Positions 33,856 to 43,439 are shown, numbered from the stretch's first letter. The stretch: DNA of 64,000 nucleotides from an uncultured Lachnospiraceae bacterium (GCA_947089905.1 CAMUMG010000007.1:87542-151541); one strand, 5' to 3'. Numbers and translations are program-made. The notes: generated by a model not told the origin, from the letters alone.

Positions 33856-35949
33856 TTAAAAAGCATAAGGCATATAATGTGTCAAATTAATAATCGTTTC
33901 CCACGTTTTATAATCGACTATTCCTGTTACTGGGAGACCATACTTTTGTTGTGCTTTTTTAATCACATTTGCTGTTGATTTCCCATAGACACCATCTACC
34001 TGAATAGAAAATCCCAGCTTTACCAGACGCTTTTGAAGATTTAGTACATCAGATCCTTTCATATAGTTCGACGCTACTGTAAGTTCACGGAATGGACTAT
34101 TATTTTGATAAGTTAAAAATTCTAATCCTAGATATTGAAAGTGCATTGTATCAGCACAAATACTGAAATTTCCTCCCCAATACCATCCATACTTTTCAAA
34201 AATATCAATCACTTCATCTGGAATACAATAAGGATTCGATTTATCTCTGAGATCATTTCCTGCTCCTAAAAAATAATCATTGTCATAATCACCCGGATTA
34301 ATGTCAATTGCTACTCCAAAAGCGTGCATAGACATCAATGTAGATCTAGATAATCCAACTCCTCCAACTTTTCGATATCCATATCCTTTTAAAATCTTAA
34401 TTGGAAATTTAATATCTAACTGATAGATCTCATCAAAAATTGCCTGAACATTTTTTGCAACCTTTTTATTGATAGTCAAATCCATACTAGAAGCATAGCG
34501 TCCACCAGAAGCTGTCATCTTCCATACTGGAACTTTAATTGTTGTCATCTGTTTTCTTGCTTTTGCCTCTGTATTAAAGGAAGCTGGAAGACTATAAATA
34601 GTATATATCTGTGCATTTGTTCCAAAAATATATTGATACCTTGCATTATTACTTTCTGTTGGCAGTATTACAGAAGTCGTATCCGGTTTTTTTGTTTCCT
34701 CATTCTTTTGTGAGTTCGGGGTTGGGGTTGCTTTTGGTTTTTGTGTTGGTTGTCCATCAACTGTTGGGGTTGGTTCTTCCGAAATGGATGGCTCGTCTTC
34801 CTCTTTTGTTGGTGTCGGTTCTTTTGTTGGTATTGGGGTTGGTTTCTTTGTTGGTGTCGGTGTTGGCTCCTTTGTTGGCGTTGGAGTTGGCTCTGGACTT
34901 GGAGTTGGTTCTGGCGTCGGTGTTGGCTCTGGACTTGGGGTTGCCTCTGGCTCTTCGCTATACTCCTCTCCGTCTAACACTTTTAAAAATTTCTCCATCA
35001 CTTGTGTTGTTCCTTTTTCTGTGCCCAATACTACTGCCAAATACAAATGACTATCTAAACCTCTTAGTAATACTAATTGCTGATTTCCGGAAACCATTCG
35101 TAACAGCCCTTCATATCCTTTTGGTATCTCAATTCCACTCATTCCATAAGGCTGATAAGGTATTTCCACTAAAAGTCCATCTGCTCTACGTCCTGTAACA
35201 TTTAAAGAACGTACTCCAATATTTGCAGTAAACCAAGAATTTTTAAGTAACTGGTACATTAAATAGTAAATATCATATGCTGTAAATTTTTGAGAAGAAT
35301 TATATGTACCATTTGATGAAATCAAATTTTTATTTGAGAGCATACTTCCCTTTACCCTAGCAGATACAAGCTCTAAAAACTTATCGGAATTTGCAGTAAC
35401 TCCATTAATCAAAACGGATCTTGCTGCTGCTGAACCAGAATTGATATAATAACTTAGTACATCTTCATTATTTGCAGTTCCTCCAGAACCAATTTTTCCA
35501 AGTAAAACATCTGCATCCACTGCATTTCCTGATTGTTCTGGAATCGGCTGAAATAATTCTTTATCTACCTCATCTAACAAAACCCAATATGTTTCTAATT
35601 CTGCAAGAGAAGAAGCAGAAAATTTCTTATTTGGATTTGCTGTAGCAATTACACTTCCTCCTGTTATATCAATTAGTAACATTCCAGAAGAAGAAGTAAA
35701 ATCATCTTCTCTTCCATTAAAATGAGATGGCAAAATTAACGATCCCACTGTCGTTGAACCTACTGCCCCTCCTGTATCCACTTCTAATAGATCTGCATAT
35801 GCTTCAATTAATTCCTGTGAACTAAAAATGGGATCTTTATCTACTGTAGATGGAAGATACCCAATTCCCATCACAATTACCAGCAAAAAACTTAAAAATT
35901 TCATCCAATACTTTTTATGTATTCGTTTTTTCTGCTGCATCCTTTTCAT
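33856..35949 (-). CDS. Modular cell-wall protein: degenerate S11-like domain, Pro/Thr linker, M15 peptidase, PG-binding domain
   Basis: A 697-residue exported protein with a signal or anchor helix at residues 16-34. Residues 75-330 resemble the D-Ala-D-Ala carboxypeptidase/beta-lactamase fold, but the SxxK nucleophile appears lost (SSLAELETY at the expected position) and SGS replaces SxN. Residues 333-423 are a Pro/Thr/Glu linker of PTPTPEPTP repeats. Residues 470-625 are an M15/VanY-type zinc peptidase (SMHAFGVAIDIN with His and Asp ligands, TMHFQY with the last His). Residues 630-690 are a peptidoglycan-binding domain (VLNLQKRLVKLGF, VDGVYGKST). It probably trims peptide stems while the first domain serves as a binding module. 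Confidence 0.85.
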   Translation of the reverse strand: MKRMQQKKRIHKKYWMKFLSFLLVIVMGIGYLPSTVDKDPIFSSQELIEAYADLLEVDTGGAVGSTTVGSLILPSHFNGREDDFTSSSGMLLIDITGGSVIATANPNKKFSASSLAELETYWVLLDEVDKELFQPIPEQSGNAVDADVLLGKIGSGGTANNEDVLSYYINSGSAAARSVLINGVTANSDKFLELVSARVKGSMLSNKNLISSNGTYNSSQKFTAYDIYYLMYQLLKNSWFTANIGVRSLNVTGRRADGLLVEIPYQPYGMSGIEIPKGYEGLLRMVSGNQQLVLLRGLDSHLYLAVVLGTEKGTTQVMEKFLKVLDGEEYSEEPEATPSPEPTPTPEPTPSPEPTPTPTKEPTPTPTKKPTPIPTKEPTPTKEEDEPSISEEPTPTVDGQPTQKPKATPTPNSQKNEETKKPDTTSVILPTESNNARYQYIFGTNAQIYTIYSLPASFNTEAKARKQMTTIKVPVWKMTASGGRYASSMDLTINKKVAKNVQAIFDEIYQLDIKFPIKILKGYGYRKVGGVGLSRSTLMSMHAFGVAIDINPGDYDNDYFLGAGNDLRDKSNPYCIPDEVIDIFEKYGWYWGGNFSICADTMHFQYLGLEFLTYQNNSPFRELTVASNYMKGSDVLNLQKRLVKLGFSIQVDGVYGKSTANVIKKAQQKYGLPVTGIVDYKTWETIINLTHYMPYAF
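34740..34950 (-). repeat. Low-complexity repeat coding for the Pro/Thr linker
   Basis: Plus-strand units of GGTGTTGG(C/T)TC and GGAGTTGG spelled many times encode PTPTPEP and PTPTKEP units on the minus strand. Such repeats easily change in length. Confidence 0.85.
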
Positions 35950-36259
35950 CCTTTTCTACCTCTCATTTTCATCTTTTCGTTGTTCTCATTCTTTTCAAGA
36001 ACAGCTCTTTGCCTGTGACATGGATAAAGTAAATTTATTCCATGTAATTAATAGTTTCTTATTTTTATTATAACCTTATTGTCAACATTTAAAATAGCAC
36101 ATTCCACTCTAAAAATCAATGAAAGGATTTCTTACATTTTTGATTGTTTTTAACATTTTATTACAATCCAATTTCAATAACAAAATTCCTTTTCAGTTTA
36201 TCTTAATTATGATAAAATAATTCAAAGATTCGTTAAATATATTATTTTAGAGGTGTAAA

Positions 36260-37651
36260 ATGGGAAAACAATACCATGTCAAATGTTATGCCCTTGATTC
36301 ATATGGGCAGGGATTAGTTAAATTTAATGGCTCTACCTTTGCCATTCCACGGCTTCTCCCAGACGAAAAAGCTACTATAGAACTTTTGTATACTAAAGGA
36401 GGAACCTTTGCTAAATTAGTACAGATAGACAAGCCCTCTCCCCTTCGAATAAACCCAAAATGTTCTCATTTTTCTTTTTGTGGCGGATGTCAGCTTATGC
36501 ACCTACCATACTTCGAACAGTTAAAATTAAAACAAAAGATTGTCACTGATCTGTTTTGGGATAATTTAAAGTCCCAACAAAAGATACAAACTGATTTTCC
36601 GGGTATTACCCATCCAGAAGTTGTTCTTTCTGGAATAGTCCCAGTGCTTGGCATGAAAAATCCCTCTTTTTATCGCTGTAAAATTCATGCAGCTCTCTCA
36701 GAAGATACAAAACATAACATTATTTCTGGCTTTTACGAAGAGCACACTCATAAAGTCCTTTCCGTAGATTCTTGTCTAATTCAAGATCCCTGTGCTGAAA
36801 GTATCATGAAATCCATTCGTCGATTGATGAAAAAATATCATATTCGTCCTTTTAAAGAAGATACTGGACATGGAACACTTCGTCACGTTCTTTTTCGTAA
36901 GGGATATCATACAGGAGAACTTTTAACGGTTCTTGTCTGTGGTACTGAAAAAATTCCTAATGAACGGGAATTTACAAAAGAATTATTGCATCTTCATCCA
37001 GAAATTACCTCCCTTGTATTAAATTATAATCCTAAAAAAACAAGTATGGTCTTGGGAAAACAAGAAACCGTTTTATTTGGAACTGGTTCCATTCAAGATA
37101 AACTCTGTGATTATACCTTTCGAATCTCCTCCCGTTCGTTTTATCAGGTAAATCCAGGGCAGGCAGAACAACTCTACAAAATTGCAATCTCAGCATTAAA
37201 CTTATCTAAAACGGAATCTGTATTAGATGCTTATTGTGGGACGGGAACTCTTGCCATCTTAGCTTCTGGACTAGCAAAACGAGTTGTTGGAGTAGAATTA
37301 AATAGGGATGCTGTTAAAGATGCTGTATATAATGCAAAAATCAATCATATCAAAAATGCTTCCTTTTTTTGTGCTGATGCAGGAGAATATTTGACTAAAC
37401 TTACTACTAAAAAAGAATCTTTTGATGCCGTTCTTTTAGATCCACCCCGCTCTGGCTGCACAACTGCCTTTTTAAATGCTTTAACTGCCGCTTCTCCTAA
37501 GAAAATCGTTTATATTAGCTGCAATCCCCAAACCCAAAAACGGGATATTGATATGTTGGCAGCAGATTATTTTGTAGATGGCATCTGGGCAGTAGATATG
37601 TTTCCTGAAACGGGACATGTAGAAACTATAATATTACTTTCCAAAAAATAG
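36260..37651 (+). CDS. rlmD: 23S rRNA (uracil-C5)-methyltransferase, RlmD/RumA type
   Basis: A 463-residue SAM-dependent RNA methyltransferase. An N-terminal TRAM domain (residues 1-58) is followed by an iron-sulfur cluster motif with Cys68, Cys74 and Cys77 (KCSHFSFCGGCQ) and a fourth Cys near residue 172. The C-terminal Rossmann domain has VLDAYCGTGTLAI and LDPPRSGC, and the nucleophile Cys in YISCNPQT. It methylates uridine C5 in rRNA; which uridine cannot be read from the sequence. ATG with AGAGGTG. Monocistronic, with a terminator downstream. Confidence 0.93.
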   Translation: MGKQYHVKCYALDSYGQGLVKFNGSTFAIPRLLPDEKATIELLYTKGGTFAKLVQIDKPSPLRINPKCSHFSFCGGCQLMHLPYFEQLKLKQKIVTDLFWDNLKSQQKIQTDFPGITHPEVVLSGIVPVLGMKNPSFYRCKIHAALSEDTKHNIISGFYEEHTHKVLSVDSCLIQDPCAESIMKSIRRLMKKYHIRPFKEDTGHGTLRHVLFRKGYHTGELLTVLVCGTEKIPNEREFTKELLHLHPEITSLVLNYNPKKTSMVLGKQETVLFGTGSIQDKLCDYTFRISSRSFYQVNPGQAEQLYKIAISALNLSKTESVLDAYCGTGTLAILASGLAKRVVGVELNRDAVKDAVYNAKINHIKNASFFCADAGEYLTKLTTKKESFDAVLLDPPRSGCTTAFLNALTAASPKKIVYISCNPQTQKRDIDMLAADYFVDGIWAVDMFPETGHVETIILLSKK

Positions 37652-37667
37652 CCCAACTACGTAATTT

Positions 37668-37709
37668 TAAACGAAGTGTATCCTTTTTTCTAAAGATACA
37701 CTTCGTTTA
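37668..37709. terminator. Bidirectional terminator
   Basis: A 15-bp stem, TAAACGAAGTGTATC (37668-37682) with GATACACTTCGTTTA (37695-37709), T-run after it, between the convergent rlmD and merR-type genes. Confidence 0.9.
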
Positions 37710-37716
37710 TTTTTTT

Positions 37717-38532
37717 CTACTTCTGTTTAACCCCAACTGTGATCATTGTAATGTAATCTTCACGATTTTGTAATGACATTTCATTTAGACCTTCTTCATA
37801 GGCATATCCGAATAATTCTAAATGGTTTTTCTCTGCAAAGGAACAAATTATGTCATATGTCTTTCGAAGTTTATCCCATCCTCCAATACAAAAGGCTCTT
37901 AAATAAGTCCCCTCTGGTCTTATTTCATCATATAATTCTACATCTGCTCTTCCATAAGCAAAAAAACAATCATAATCATTATAGTTCCCTTTTAAAACAT
38001 GATTTATAGAAATACGGCTCCCAAAATTATCATATAGTCCAAATATTGATTTGAGTCGTAATGAAAAATCAGCAGCTACTGCAAAATCATTATCATCATA
38101 AACTCCTGTAATGGAATTACTAAGTAAAATTCTTTGTTTAGGAAGTGTAACGATATCTATTTTACCCTGTTGTGCTGTCAAACTCAATGCTAGTTTGTCT
38201 GATTTTTGTTCTAAAAACGATTTCGTATTTAAAAGTTCATGAATTGATTTATCAATTAGTTTTTTCTTTTCAGAAATCAAGTTTGCGAAGGAAGAACTGG
38301 TTGGACTTTTTTGATAGTATATAATTTCTTCAATAGATAAACCCATCTTTCTAAGCGTCACAATTAATTCTAACTGAACAGTCTGAAAACATGTATAATA
38401 ACGATACCCGTTTTCTTCCTTAAATTCAGGAGAAAATAAGCCAATCTCATCATAATAATGCAAAGTGCGTTTATTAATTCCATTTAACTTTGCAAACTGT
38501 CCTGTAGTATATAAAAATTTTTTATTTTTCAT
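37717..38532 (-). CDS. MerR family regulator with GyrI-like effector domain (BmrR type)
   Basis: A 271-residue regulator. Residues 6-75 are the MerR winged helix (YTTGQFAKLNGINKRTLHYYDEIG, then ENGYRYY), followed by a dimerising coiled coil (about 80-125) and a ligand-binding domain of the GyrI/BmrR type (about 130-270, with GYAYEEGLNEM). Such regulators sense cationic drugs or lipophilic compounds. ATG at 38532 with AGAGGG is chosen; the open frame extends 22 codons further into the promoter region. It is divergent from the plus-strand exporter operon, and the operator between them (38544-38574) has MerR geometry, so it should control that operon and perhaps itself. Confidence 0.9.
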   Translation of the reverse strand: MKNKKFLYTTGQFAKLNGINKRTLHYYDEIGLFSPEFKEENGYRYYTCFQTVQLELIVTLRKMGLSIEEIIYYQKSPTSSSFANLISEKKKLIDKSIHELLNTKSFLEQKSDKLALSLTAQQGKIDIVTLPKQRILLSNSITGVYDDNDFAVAADFSLRLKSIFGLYDNFGSRISINHVLKGNYNDYDCFFAYGRADVELYDEIRPEGTYLRAFCIGGWDKLRKTYDIICSFAEKNHLELFGYAYEEGLNEMSLQNREDYITMITVGVKQK

Positions 38533-38543
38533 CTCAAACCCTC

Positions 38544-38574
38544 TTGACTTTACAGTTACTGTACAGTTTATAAT
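38544..38574 (+). promoter_or_regulatory. MerR-type promoter with 19-bp spacer and operator dyad
   Basis: TTGACT (38544-38549) and TATAAT (38569-38574) are separated by 19 bases, the over-long spacing that MerR-family activators correct by untwisting DNA. The spacer holds the dyad ACTTTACAG-TTA-CTGTACAGT (8 of 9 bases complementary), the usual MerR/BmrR operator shape. It reads toward the acetyltransferase-CmpB-ABC operon. Confidence 0.9.
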
Positions 38575-38648
38575 AACACATGTAAAAAGAAATGGCAACT
38601 ATAAACCTGTTCTACAATACAAAAAATTATATAGAAATGAGGGATATG

Positions 38649-39185
38649 ATGAAGATTAAGTATGCAGATAAAAATGACTGGAAAGAAATTAAGGAGATTT
38701 ATTTAGAGGCTTTTCCAAAGTCAGAAAGAAAACCATTTTTTGTGATAAAACATTCTATAAAAAAAGGAAAGACAAAAATATTAATTGCAACAGAAGATAA
38801 CTGTTTACAGGGTTTTGTTATGGTCATTCCATACCGTGATATGGTTATGGTAGATTATCTGGCTATTTCTAGTAAAATTCGCAGTCGGGGAGTTGGCAGT
38901 AAAATTATACAGGAAATATGTAGACAGTTTTCCAATAAAAAGATTGTCCTTTTAATTGAGCGTCTTGAAGATCATGCTGAAAATAAGGAACAGCGTATTA
39001 TGCGAAGAAAATTCTATTTTAAAAATGGTTTTACATCTTCGGGTATTTTTATAAATGGATATAGTGGAAATATGGAGATTTTAAATTGGGGAAGTAAGGT
39101 ATCTGTACAAGAATATATGGATTTACAACAATATGCTTTAGGGAAACTGATGTTTAAACTTTCTGGTATTGAATTAGCCATATGA
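38649..39185 (+). CDS. GNAT family acetyltransferase
   Basis: A 178-residue GNAT-fold protein: MKIKYADKNDWKEIKEIYLEAFP at the N-terminus, and the acetyl-CoA loop with VDYLAISSKIRSRGVGSKII in the R/Q-x-x-G-x-G/A position. The acceptor is unknown; placed first in a MerR-controlled exporter operon it may modify the inducing drug. Several in-frame ATGs exist (38592, 38637, 38646, 38649); the last has AGGG at the best distance. The AGAAATGAGG leader motif is again present. 14 bases to the next gene. Confidence 0.82.
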   Translation: MKIKYADKNDWKEIKEIYLEAFPKSERKPFFVIKHSIKKGKTKILIATEDNCLQGFVMVIPYRDMVMVDYLAISSKIRSRGVGSKIIQEICRQFSNKKIVLLIERLEDHAENKEQRIMRRKFYFKNGFTSSGIFINGYSGNMEILNWGSKVSVQEYMDLQQYALGKLMFKLSGIELAI

Positions 39186-39198
39186 GATTGGAGGAATC

Positions 39199-39855
39199 AT
39201 GAGTAGAAACATACAAAAACAATCTAAAATCCCTATTTCGTACCTTAAACTTTTTTGGCTTTTTATGATAGGAAGTTTATTGGGGGTTATTTTAGAGGGA
39301 CTTTTTTGTTACTTTCGTTATGGGAACTGGGAGACGCATGTAGTTTCCATTTGGGGACCTTTCTGTATACTATACGGATTTGGTGCTGTTGGATTTTACG
39401 TATGTCATGTTATATTGTGTCAAAAGAATAAATATCTACAATTTTTTATCTATTGTATCATTGGTTTTACTATAGAATTGCTCGGTGGATATATTTTAGA
39501 ATTTGGACTTCACATGAGGGCATGGAACTATACAGATCATTTTTTAAATTTTAGAGGATATGTCAGTTTACAAATGACAATTTTATGGGGATTGGTCGGA
39601 ACTGCATTTTCTTATTTTGCTCCATCCATTGAAAAAGTTCTTCAAAAAATGGAGTCAGGTAAATGGAAAGTAGCCTGTTATATGCTCACAGTATTTATGA
39701 CAGTTAATTTTTTACTTACTTCTGTTTCTATTCTACGCTGGAAAGATCGTCATTTTGATATACCTGCGCAAAATACATTAGAACAATTTATTGATCGGAC
39801 ATATAATGACGATTTTATGTCTAATCGTTTTTGCGAATGGAGTTTCTTAAAATAA
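39199..39855 (+). CDS. CmpB-like (putative ABC-transporter type IV) membrane protein
   Basis: A 218-residue protein with about five or six membrane helices, matching the PF06541 family: WLFMIGSLLGVILEGLFCYFRYGNWE near the start and WNYTDHFLNFRGYVSLQMTILWG in the second half. Family members are often encoded beside transporters; their function is not established. It is in the second place of the MerR-controlled operon between the acetyltransferase and the two ABC exporter genes. ATG with GGAGG. Confidence 0.82.
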   Translation: MSRNIQKQSKIPISYLKLFWLFMIGSLLGVILEGLFCYFRYGNWETHVVSIWGPFCILYGFGAVGFYVCHVILCQKNKYLQFFIYCIIGFTIELLGGYILEFGLHMRAWNYTDHFLNFRGYVSLQMTILWGLVGTAFSYFAPSIEKVLQKMESGKWKVACYMLTVFMTVNFLLTSVSILRWKDRHFDIPAQNTLEQFIDRTYNDDFMSNRFCEWSFLK

Positions 39856-39887
39856 TATAAAAATCAGTAGAACAAAGGAGTTTATTT

Positions 39888-41612
39888 ATGAAAACAATTT
39901 TTTCAAAAGTAAAACTGAAAGGAAATCAGATTTTTCTGTTATCCATTCTGATTTTAGTTTCAGCAATCGGGGAAATGATGCTTCCTTCTCTGTTAGCTCA
40001 AATGATTAATACTGGTGTGGTAAATTCTTCGAAACATACAATTTTAACGCTTGCTATTATTATGGCAGTTATTACAATACTTTCTTGTACAATCAACTTT
40101 TTTTCTGTTCGAATAGCTTCTCGTATTTCCACTGATTTTTCTGCCAAACTACGAAGTCAAGTCTTTGAAAAAGTTCAAAGCTTTTCCGCAGCAGAACTTG
40201 ATCGCTTTGGCACTGCTAGTTTAGTTACACGAAGTACATCCGATATCACTAATGTGCAAAATTTTCTTACTATGTTTTTGCGTATTGGTATTCTTGCACC
40301 TATGATGGCTGTAGCAGGACTTGTTTTCTCTGCGGCAACTGGCGGACAGGTCAGTTCTGTGCTAAGTGTTGCGATTCCAGTATTATTAATTGGATGTAGT
40401 GTTATTGTTATATTGGCATCACGTTATTCTGTCAAACTCAGACAAAAACTAGACAGGATCAACCAACTTTTCTTAGAATCCTTAGAAGGCGTTCGTGTCA
40501 TTCGGGCTTTTAATAAGCAAAAGGCAGAAAGTCAGCGTTTTGAAGAAGTAAATACGGATTATTCTTCTACTGCAATGATATCAGGGCGAATTACAAGTCT
40601 TTTAATGCCTGTTATCAATGTAATCTTTGGTGTAACCACTGCAGCAGTTTTAGGACTTGGAGCTCATTATGTAGAAACAGGGGCGATGGAAGTAGGTTCA
40701 TTAGTTGCAAACAGCCAATATATCAGTATGGTTTTGATGTCTGTTATGATGCTTGCCCTTGTTATTATGATGTTTCCGACTACATATGCTTGTTCTAAAC
40801 GAATTGCAGAAGTATTAAATACAGAAACAAGTATTAAAGATGGAAGTTTTTCTCTTAAAAATCGCACTCTTCATTCTACAGTAGAATTTCGTCATGTAAC
40901 TTTTGCATATCCTGGCGCACAAGAACCAATTTTAAAAGATATCAGTTTTGAAACACATCCCGGAGAGGTTACTGCTATTATTGGAGGAACAGGCAGGGGA
41001 AAATCTAGTATTTTGAAGTTAATTCCACGTCTGTATGATCCTTTATTTGGTGAAGTCTTAATTGATGGTATAAATGTAAAAGAATATATGATAGAAGATC
41101 TCCGTTCCCTAATTGGATATGTTCCACAGAAAAATGTCCTATTTTCAGGCGATATTGCTTCTAATTTAAATTTTGGAAAGGAAACGGGAACTGAACAGGA
41201 CTGGAAAGAAGCGGCACAAATTGCCTGTGCACAAGAATTTATTCAGAAAAAGAAAAACGGATATCACGATCCTATCGCACAGGGAGGTACAAATCTTTCT
41301 GGAGGACAGCGTCAGCGTATGGCGATTGCACGAGCTATTATGAAAAAACCCGAAATTTATATATTTGATGATAGTTTTTCCGCCTTAGATATGAAAACCG
41401 ATCAGATACTTCGTAAAAATTTAAAAGCCTTTATAGGAGATGCAGCCGTTATTATGGTAGCACAGCGAATAAGTACCATTTTAGATGCAGATCGCATTTT
41501 AGTCATAGATGATGGAATAATTGTAGGACAGGGAACACATAAAGATCTCTTGAAAACCTGTCCACTATACCGCGAAATCGCACAAATACAGTTGGGAAAG
41601 GAGGCACTTTAA
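39888..41612 (+). CDS. ABC exporter half-transporter, degenerate ATP-site subunit
   Basis: A 574-residue half-transporter: six membrane helices (residues 15-300) and a nucleotide-binding domain. Walker A is IIGGTGRGKSS, the signature NLSGGQRQRM is intact, and after Walker B the catalytic Glu is replaced by Asp (YIFDDSFSALD). This is the pattern of the LmrC/BmrC/TM287 half of heterodimeric multidrug exporters, which have one weak and one active ATP site. The partner is the next gene, one base downstream of its stop. ATG with AAAGGAG. Confidence 0.92.
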   Translation: MKTIFSKVKLKGNQIFLLSILILVSAIGEMMLPSLLAQMINTGVVNSSKHTILTLAIIMAVITILSCTINFFSVRIASRISTDFSAKLRSQVFEKVQSFSAAELDRFGTASLVTRSTSDITNVQNFLTMFLRIGILAPMMAVAGLVFSAATGGQVSSVLSVAIPVLLIGCSVIVILASRYSVKLRQKLDRINQLFLESLEGVRVIRAFNKQKAESQRFEEVNTDYSSTAMISGRITSLLMPVINVIFGVTTAAVLGLGAHYVETGAMEVGSLVANSQYISMVLMSVMMLALVIMMFPTTYACSKRIAEVLNTETSIKDGSFSLKNRTLHSTVEFRHVTFAYPGAQEPILKDISFETHPGEVTAIIGGTGRGKSSILKLIPRLYDPLFGEVLIDGINVKEYMIEDLRSLIGYVPQKNVLFSGDIASNLNFGKETGTEQDWKEAAQIACAQEFIQKKKNGYHDPIAQGGTNLSGGQRQRMAIARAIMKKPEIYIFDDSFSALDMKTDQILRKNLKAFIGDAAVIMVAQRISTILDADRILVIDDGIIVGQGTHKDLLKTCPLYREIAQIQLGKEAL

Positions 41613-41613
41613 T

Positions 41614-43353
41614 ATGAACAAATGCGTATTGAAACGACTTTTAGGATATCTAAAAGCATATCGACTGCGATTATTTTTTGTTTTTCTATTTGCTTCTATC
41701 AGTACTATTTTTACTGTTATGACTCCATTTATGATTGGTAAGGTTACAACAACTTTATTTGCTAGTATTAGAGATGGTATATTTTATTGGGAAACAATTC
41801 TTTGGCTACTTGCTATTTTAGTATGTCTCTATCTAATCTCCCAAATTTTCTCATTCTTACAAGGATTTTATATGGCAAAAATCACAGCAAATGTTATGCA
41901 GGAAATTAGAAGCGATATTGATAAGAAGATGCACAGACTAAAGCTAGACTATTACGATACACATACACATGGCGACATTCTTAGTATTATTACGAATGAT
42001 GTAGATACAATCAATAATACGGTAAGTCAAAATTTGACCTCTATTGTTACGCAGGTAATTACAGCAATCGGAATCCTTTTGATGATGCTTACAATCAGTC
42101 CAACGCTAACCTTAATTCCTGTTATTATAGTGCCTTTATCTTTACTTAGTGCCGCTGGTGTAATGAAATCTGGAGGCAGACATTATAGTAAACAACAAGA
42201 ATTACTCGGACAGTTAAATGGCTATATTGAAGAAATGTATAATGGTCAGCAGATTGTTCAATCGTTTAACTATCAAGAACAGGCAAAGTTAAAATTTTAT
42301 ACACTCAATGAACAATTAAAAAGTAGTTCCTATAAAGCAGAAACTACCACGGGTACCGTTAGTCCTATTACTACGTTAGTAAATGATATGGGTTATGTAC
42401 TTTGTGCAGCAATAGGCTGTCTTCGTGCTATTGGAGGATGGATTACAGTTGGAAATGTACAGGCAATGCTTGAATATACACGTCGATTTGCTGAACCATT
42501 TTCTTCACTAGCAGGTATGGCTGGCAGTTTTGGTGCAGCCAAAGCTGCAGGAAATCGTATTTTTACTTTATTAGACGCCCAAGAGGAATTGCCAGATATA
42601 GAAAACAGTGTGATCCCAAAAGATCGTTCTGGAAGTGTGACATTCCAAAATGTACAATTTGGTTATACTCCTGATCATATACTGATGAAGGATGTGAATT
42701 TAACAGTAAAATCTGGTCAAAAAGTAGCTATCGTAGGCCCTACTGGTGCAGGTAAAACAACTTTAGTAAATCTGCTAATGCGCTTCTATGAAATCAATAG
42801 TGGTTCTATTATAGTAGATGGAGTGAATATTCACAATATATCAAGGGAAGAATTACGTAGTCGATTTGGAATGGTCTTACAGGATACATGGCTTTTTGAG
42901 GGAACTATTATAGATAATCTGGGATATGCCCAAAAGCATATGGATAAAAATAAAATTATTGCTTCAGCAAAATCTGTCTGTGCCCATGACTTTATTAAGA
43001 CACTTCCCGGAGGATATCATATGATGTTGGCAAAGGGTGCAGAAAACATTTCACAGGGAGAACGACAACTTCTTACTATCGCCCGTGCTATTGCCTCTGA
43101 TCCAGAGATTATGATTTTAGATGAAGCAACCAGTAATGTGGATACACATACTGAAGTATTAATCCAAAAAGCTATGGCACAGCTTATGAAAGGGCGTACT
43201 AGCTTTGTAATTGCTCATCGTTTATCTACAATTCGTGATGCTGATATGATTTTATATATGGAAGATGGAAATATTAAAGAAATAGGAAATCACAATGAAT
43301 TGATGAGTAAAAATGGAAAATATGCAGCCCTTTATAATAGCCAATTTTCTTGA
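41614..43353 (+). CDS. ABC exporter half-transporter, catalytic subunit
   Basis: A 579-residue half-transporter with six membrane helices and a nucleotide-binding domain having a normal Walker A (GPTGAGKTT) and Walker B with catalytic Glu (MILDEATSNVD), but a non-consensus signature (NISQGERQL in place of LSGGQ). In heterodimers of the LmrCD/BmrCD type this combination completes one active composite site using the partner's LSGGQ and leaves the other inactive. Probably exports drugs or lipids. Last gene of the MerR-controlled operon. Confidence 0.92.
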   Translation: MNKCVLKRLLGYLKAYRLRLFFVFLFASISTIFTVMTPFMIGKVTTTLFASIRDGIFYWETILWLLAILVCLYLISQIFSFLQGFYMAKITANVMQEIRSDIDKKMHRLKLDYYDTHTHGDILSIITNDVDTINNTVSQNLTSIVTQVITAIGILLMMLTISPTLTLIPVIIVPLSLLSAAGVMKSGGRHYSKQQELLGQLNGYIEEMYNGQQIVQSFNYQEQAKLKFYTLNEQLKSSSYKAETTTGTVSPITTLVNDMGYVLCAAIGCLRAIGGWITVGNVQAMLEYTRRFAEPFSSLAGMAGSFGAAKAAGNRIFTLLDAQEELPDIENSVIPKDRSGSVTFQNVQFGYTPDHILMKDVNLTVKSGQKVAIVGPTGAGKTTLVNLLMRFYEINSGSIIVDGVNIHNISREELRSRFGMVLQDTWLFEGTIIDNLGYAQKHMDKNKIIASAKSVCAHDFIKTLPGGYHMMLAKGAENISQGERQLLTIARAIASDPEIMILDEATSNVDTHTEVLIQKAMAQLMKGRTSFVIAHRLSTIRDADMILYMEDGNIKEIGNHNELMSKNGKYAALYNSQFS

Positions 43354-43411
43354 ACCTTTTAATCCATAAAACATGGAAAAAGATTTATAATACCATCAAC
43401 TATGAATTTTA

Positions 43412-43439
43412 TTGACTTCATTTCAGAAAGGTGTATAAT
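43412..43439 (+). promoter_or_regulatory. Promoter of the first chemoreceptor gene
   Basis: TTGACT (43412-43417), 16-base spacer, TATAAT (43434-43439), 43 bases before the ATG. Confidence 0.6.

Noticed and set aside
34740..34950. CRISPR-like periodic repeats
   Set aside because: The units are short, unequal and in frame with a Pro/Thr linker; no unique spacers between them.
34611..35198. Long plus-strand open frame (195 codons) opposite the cell-wall peptidase gene
   Set aside because: It is antisense to the Pro/Thr repeat region; repeats such as GGTGTTGGC stay open in several frames. The peptide is Leu/Val-only low complexity without a ribosome site.
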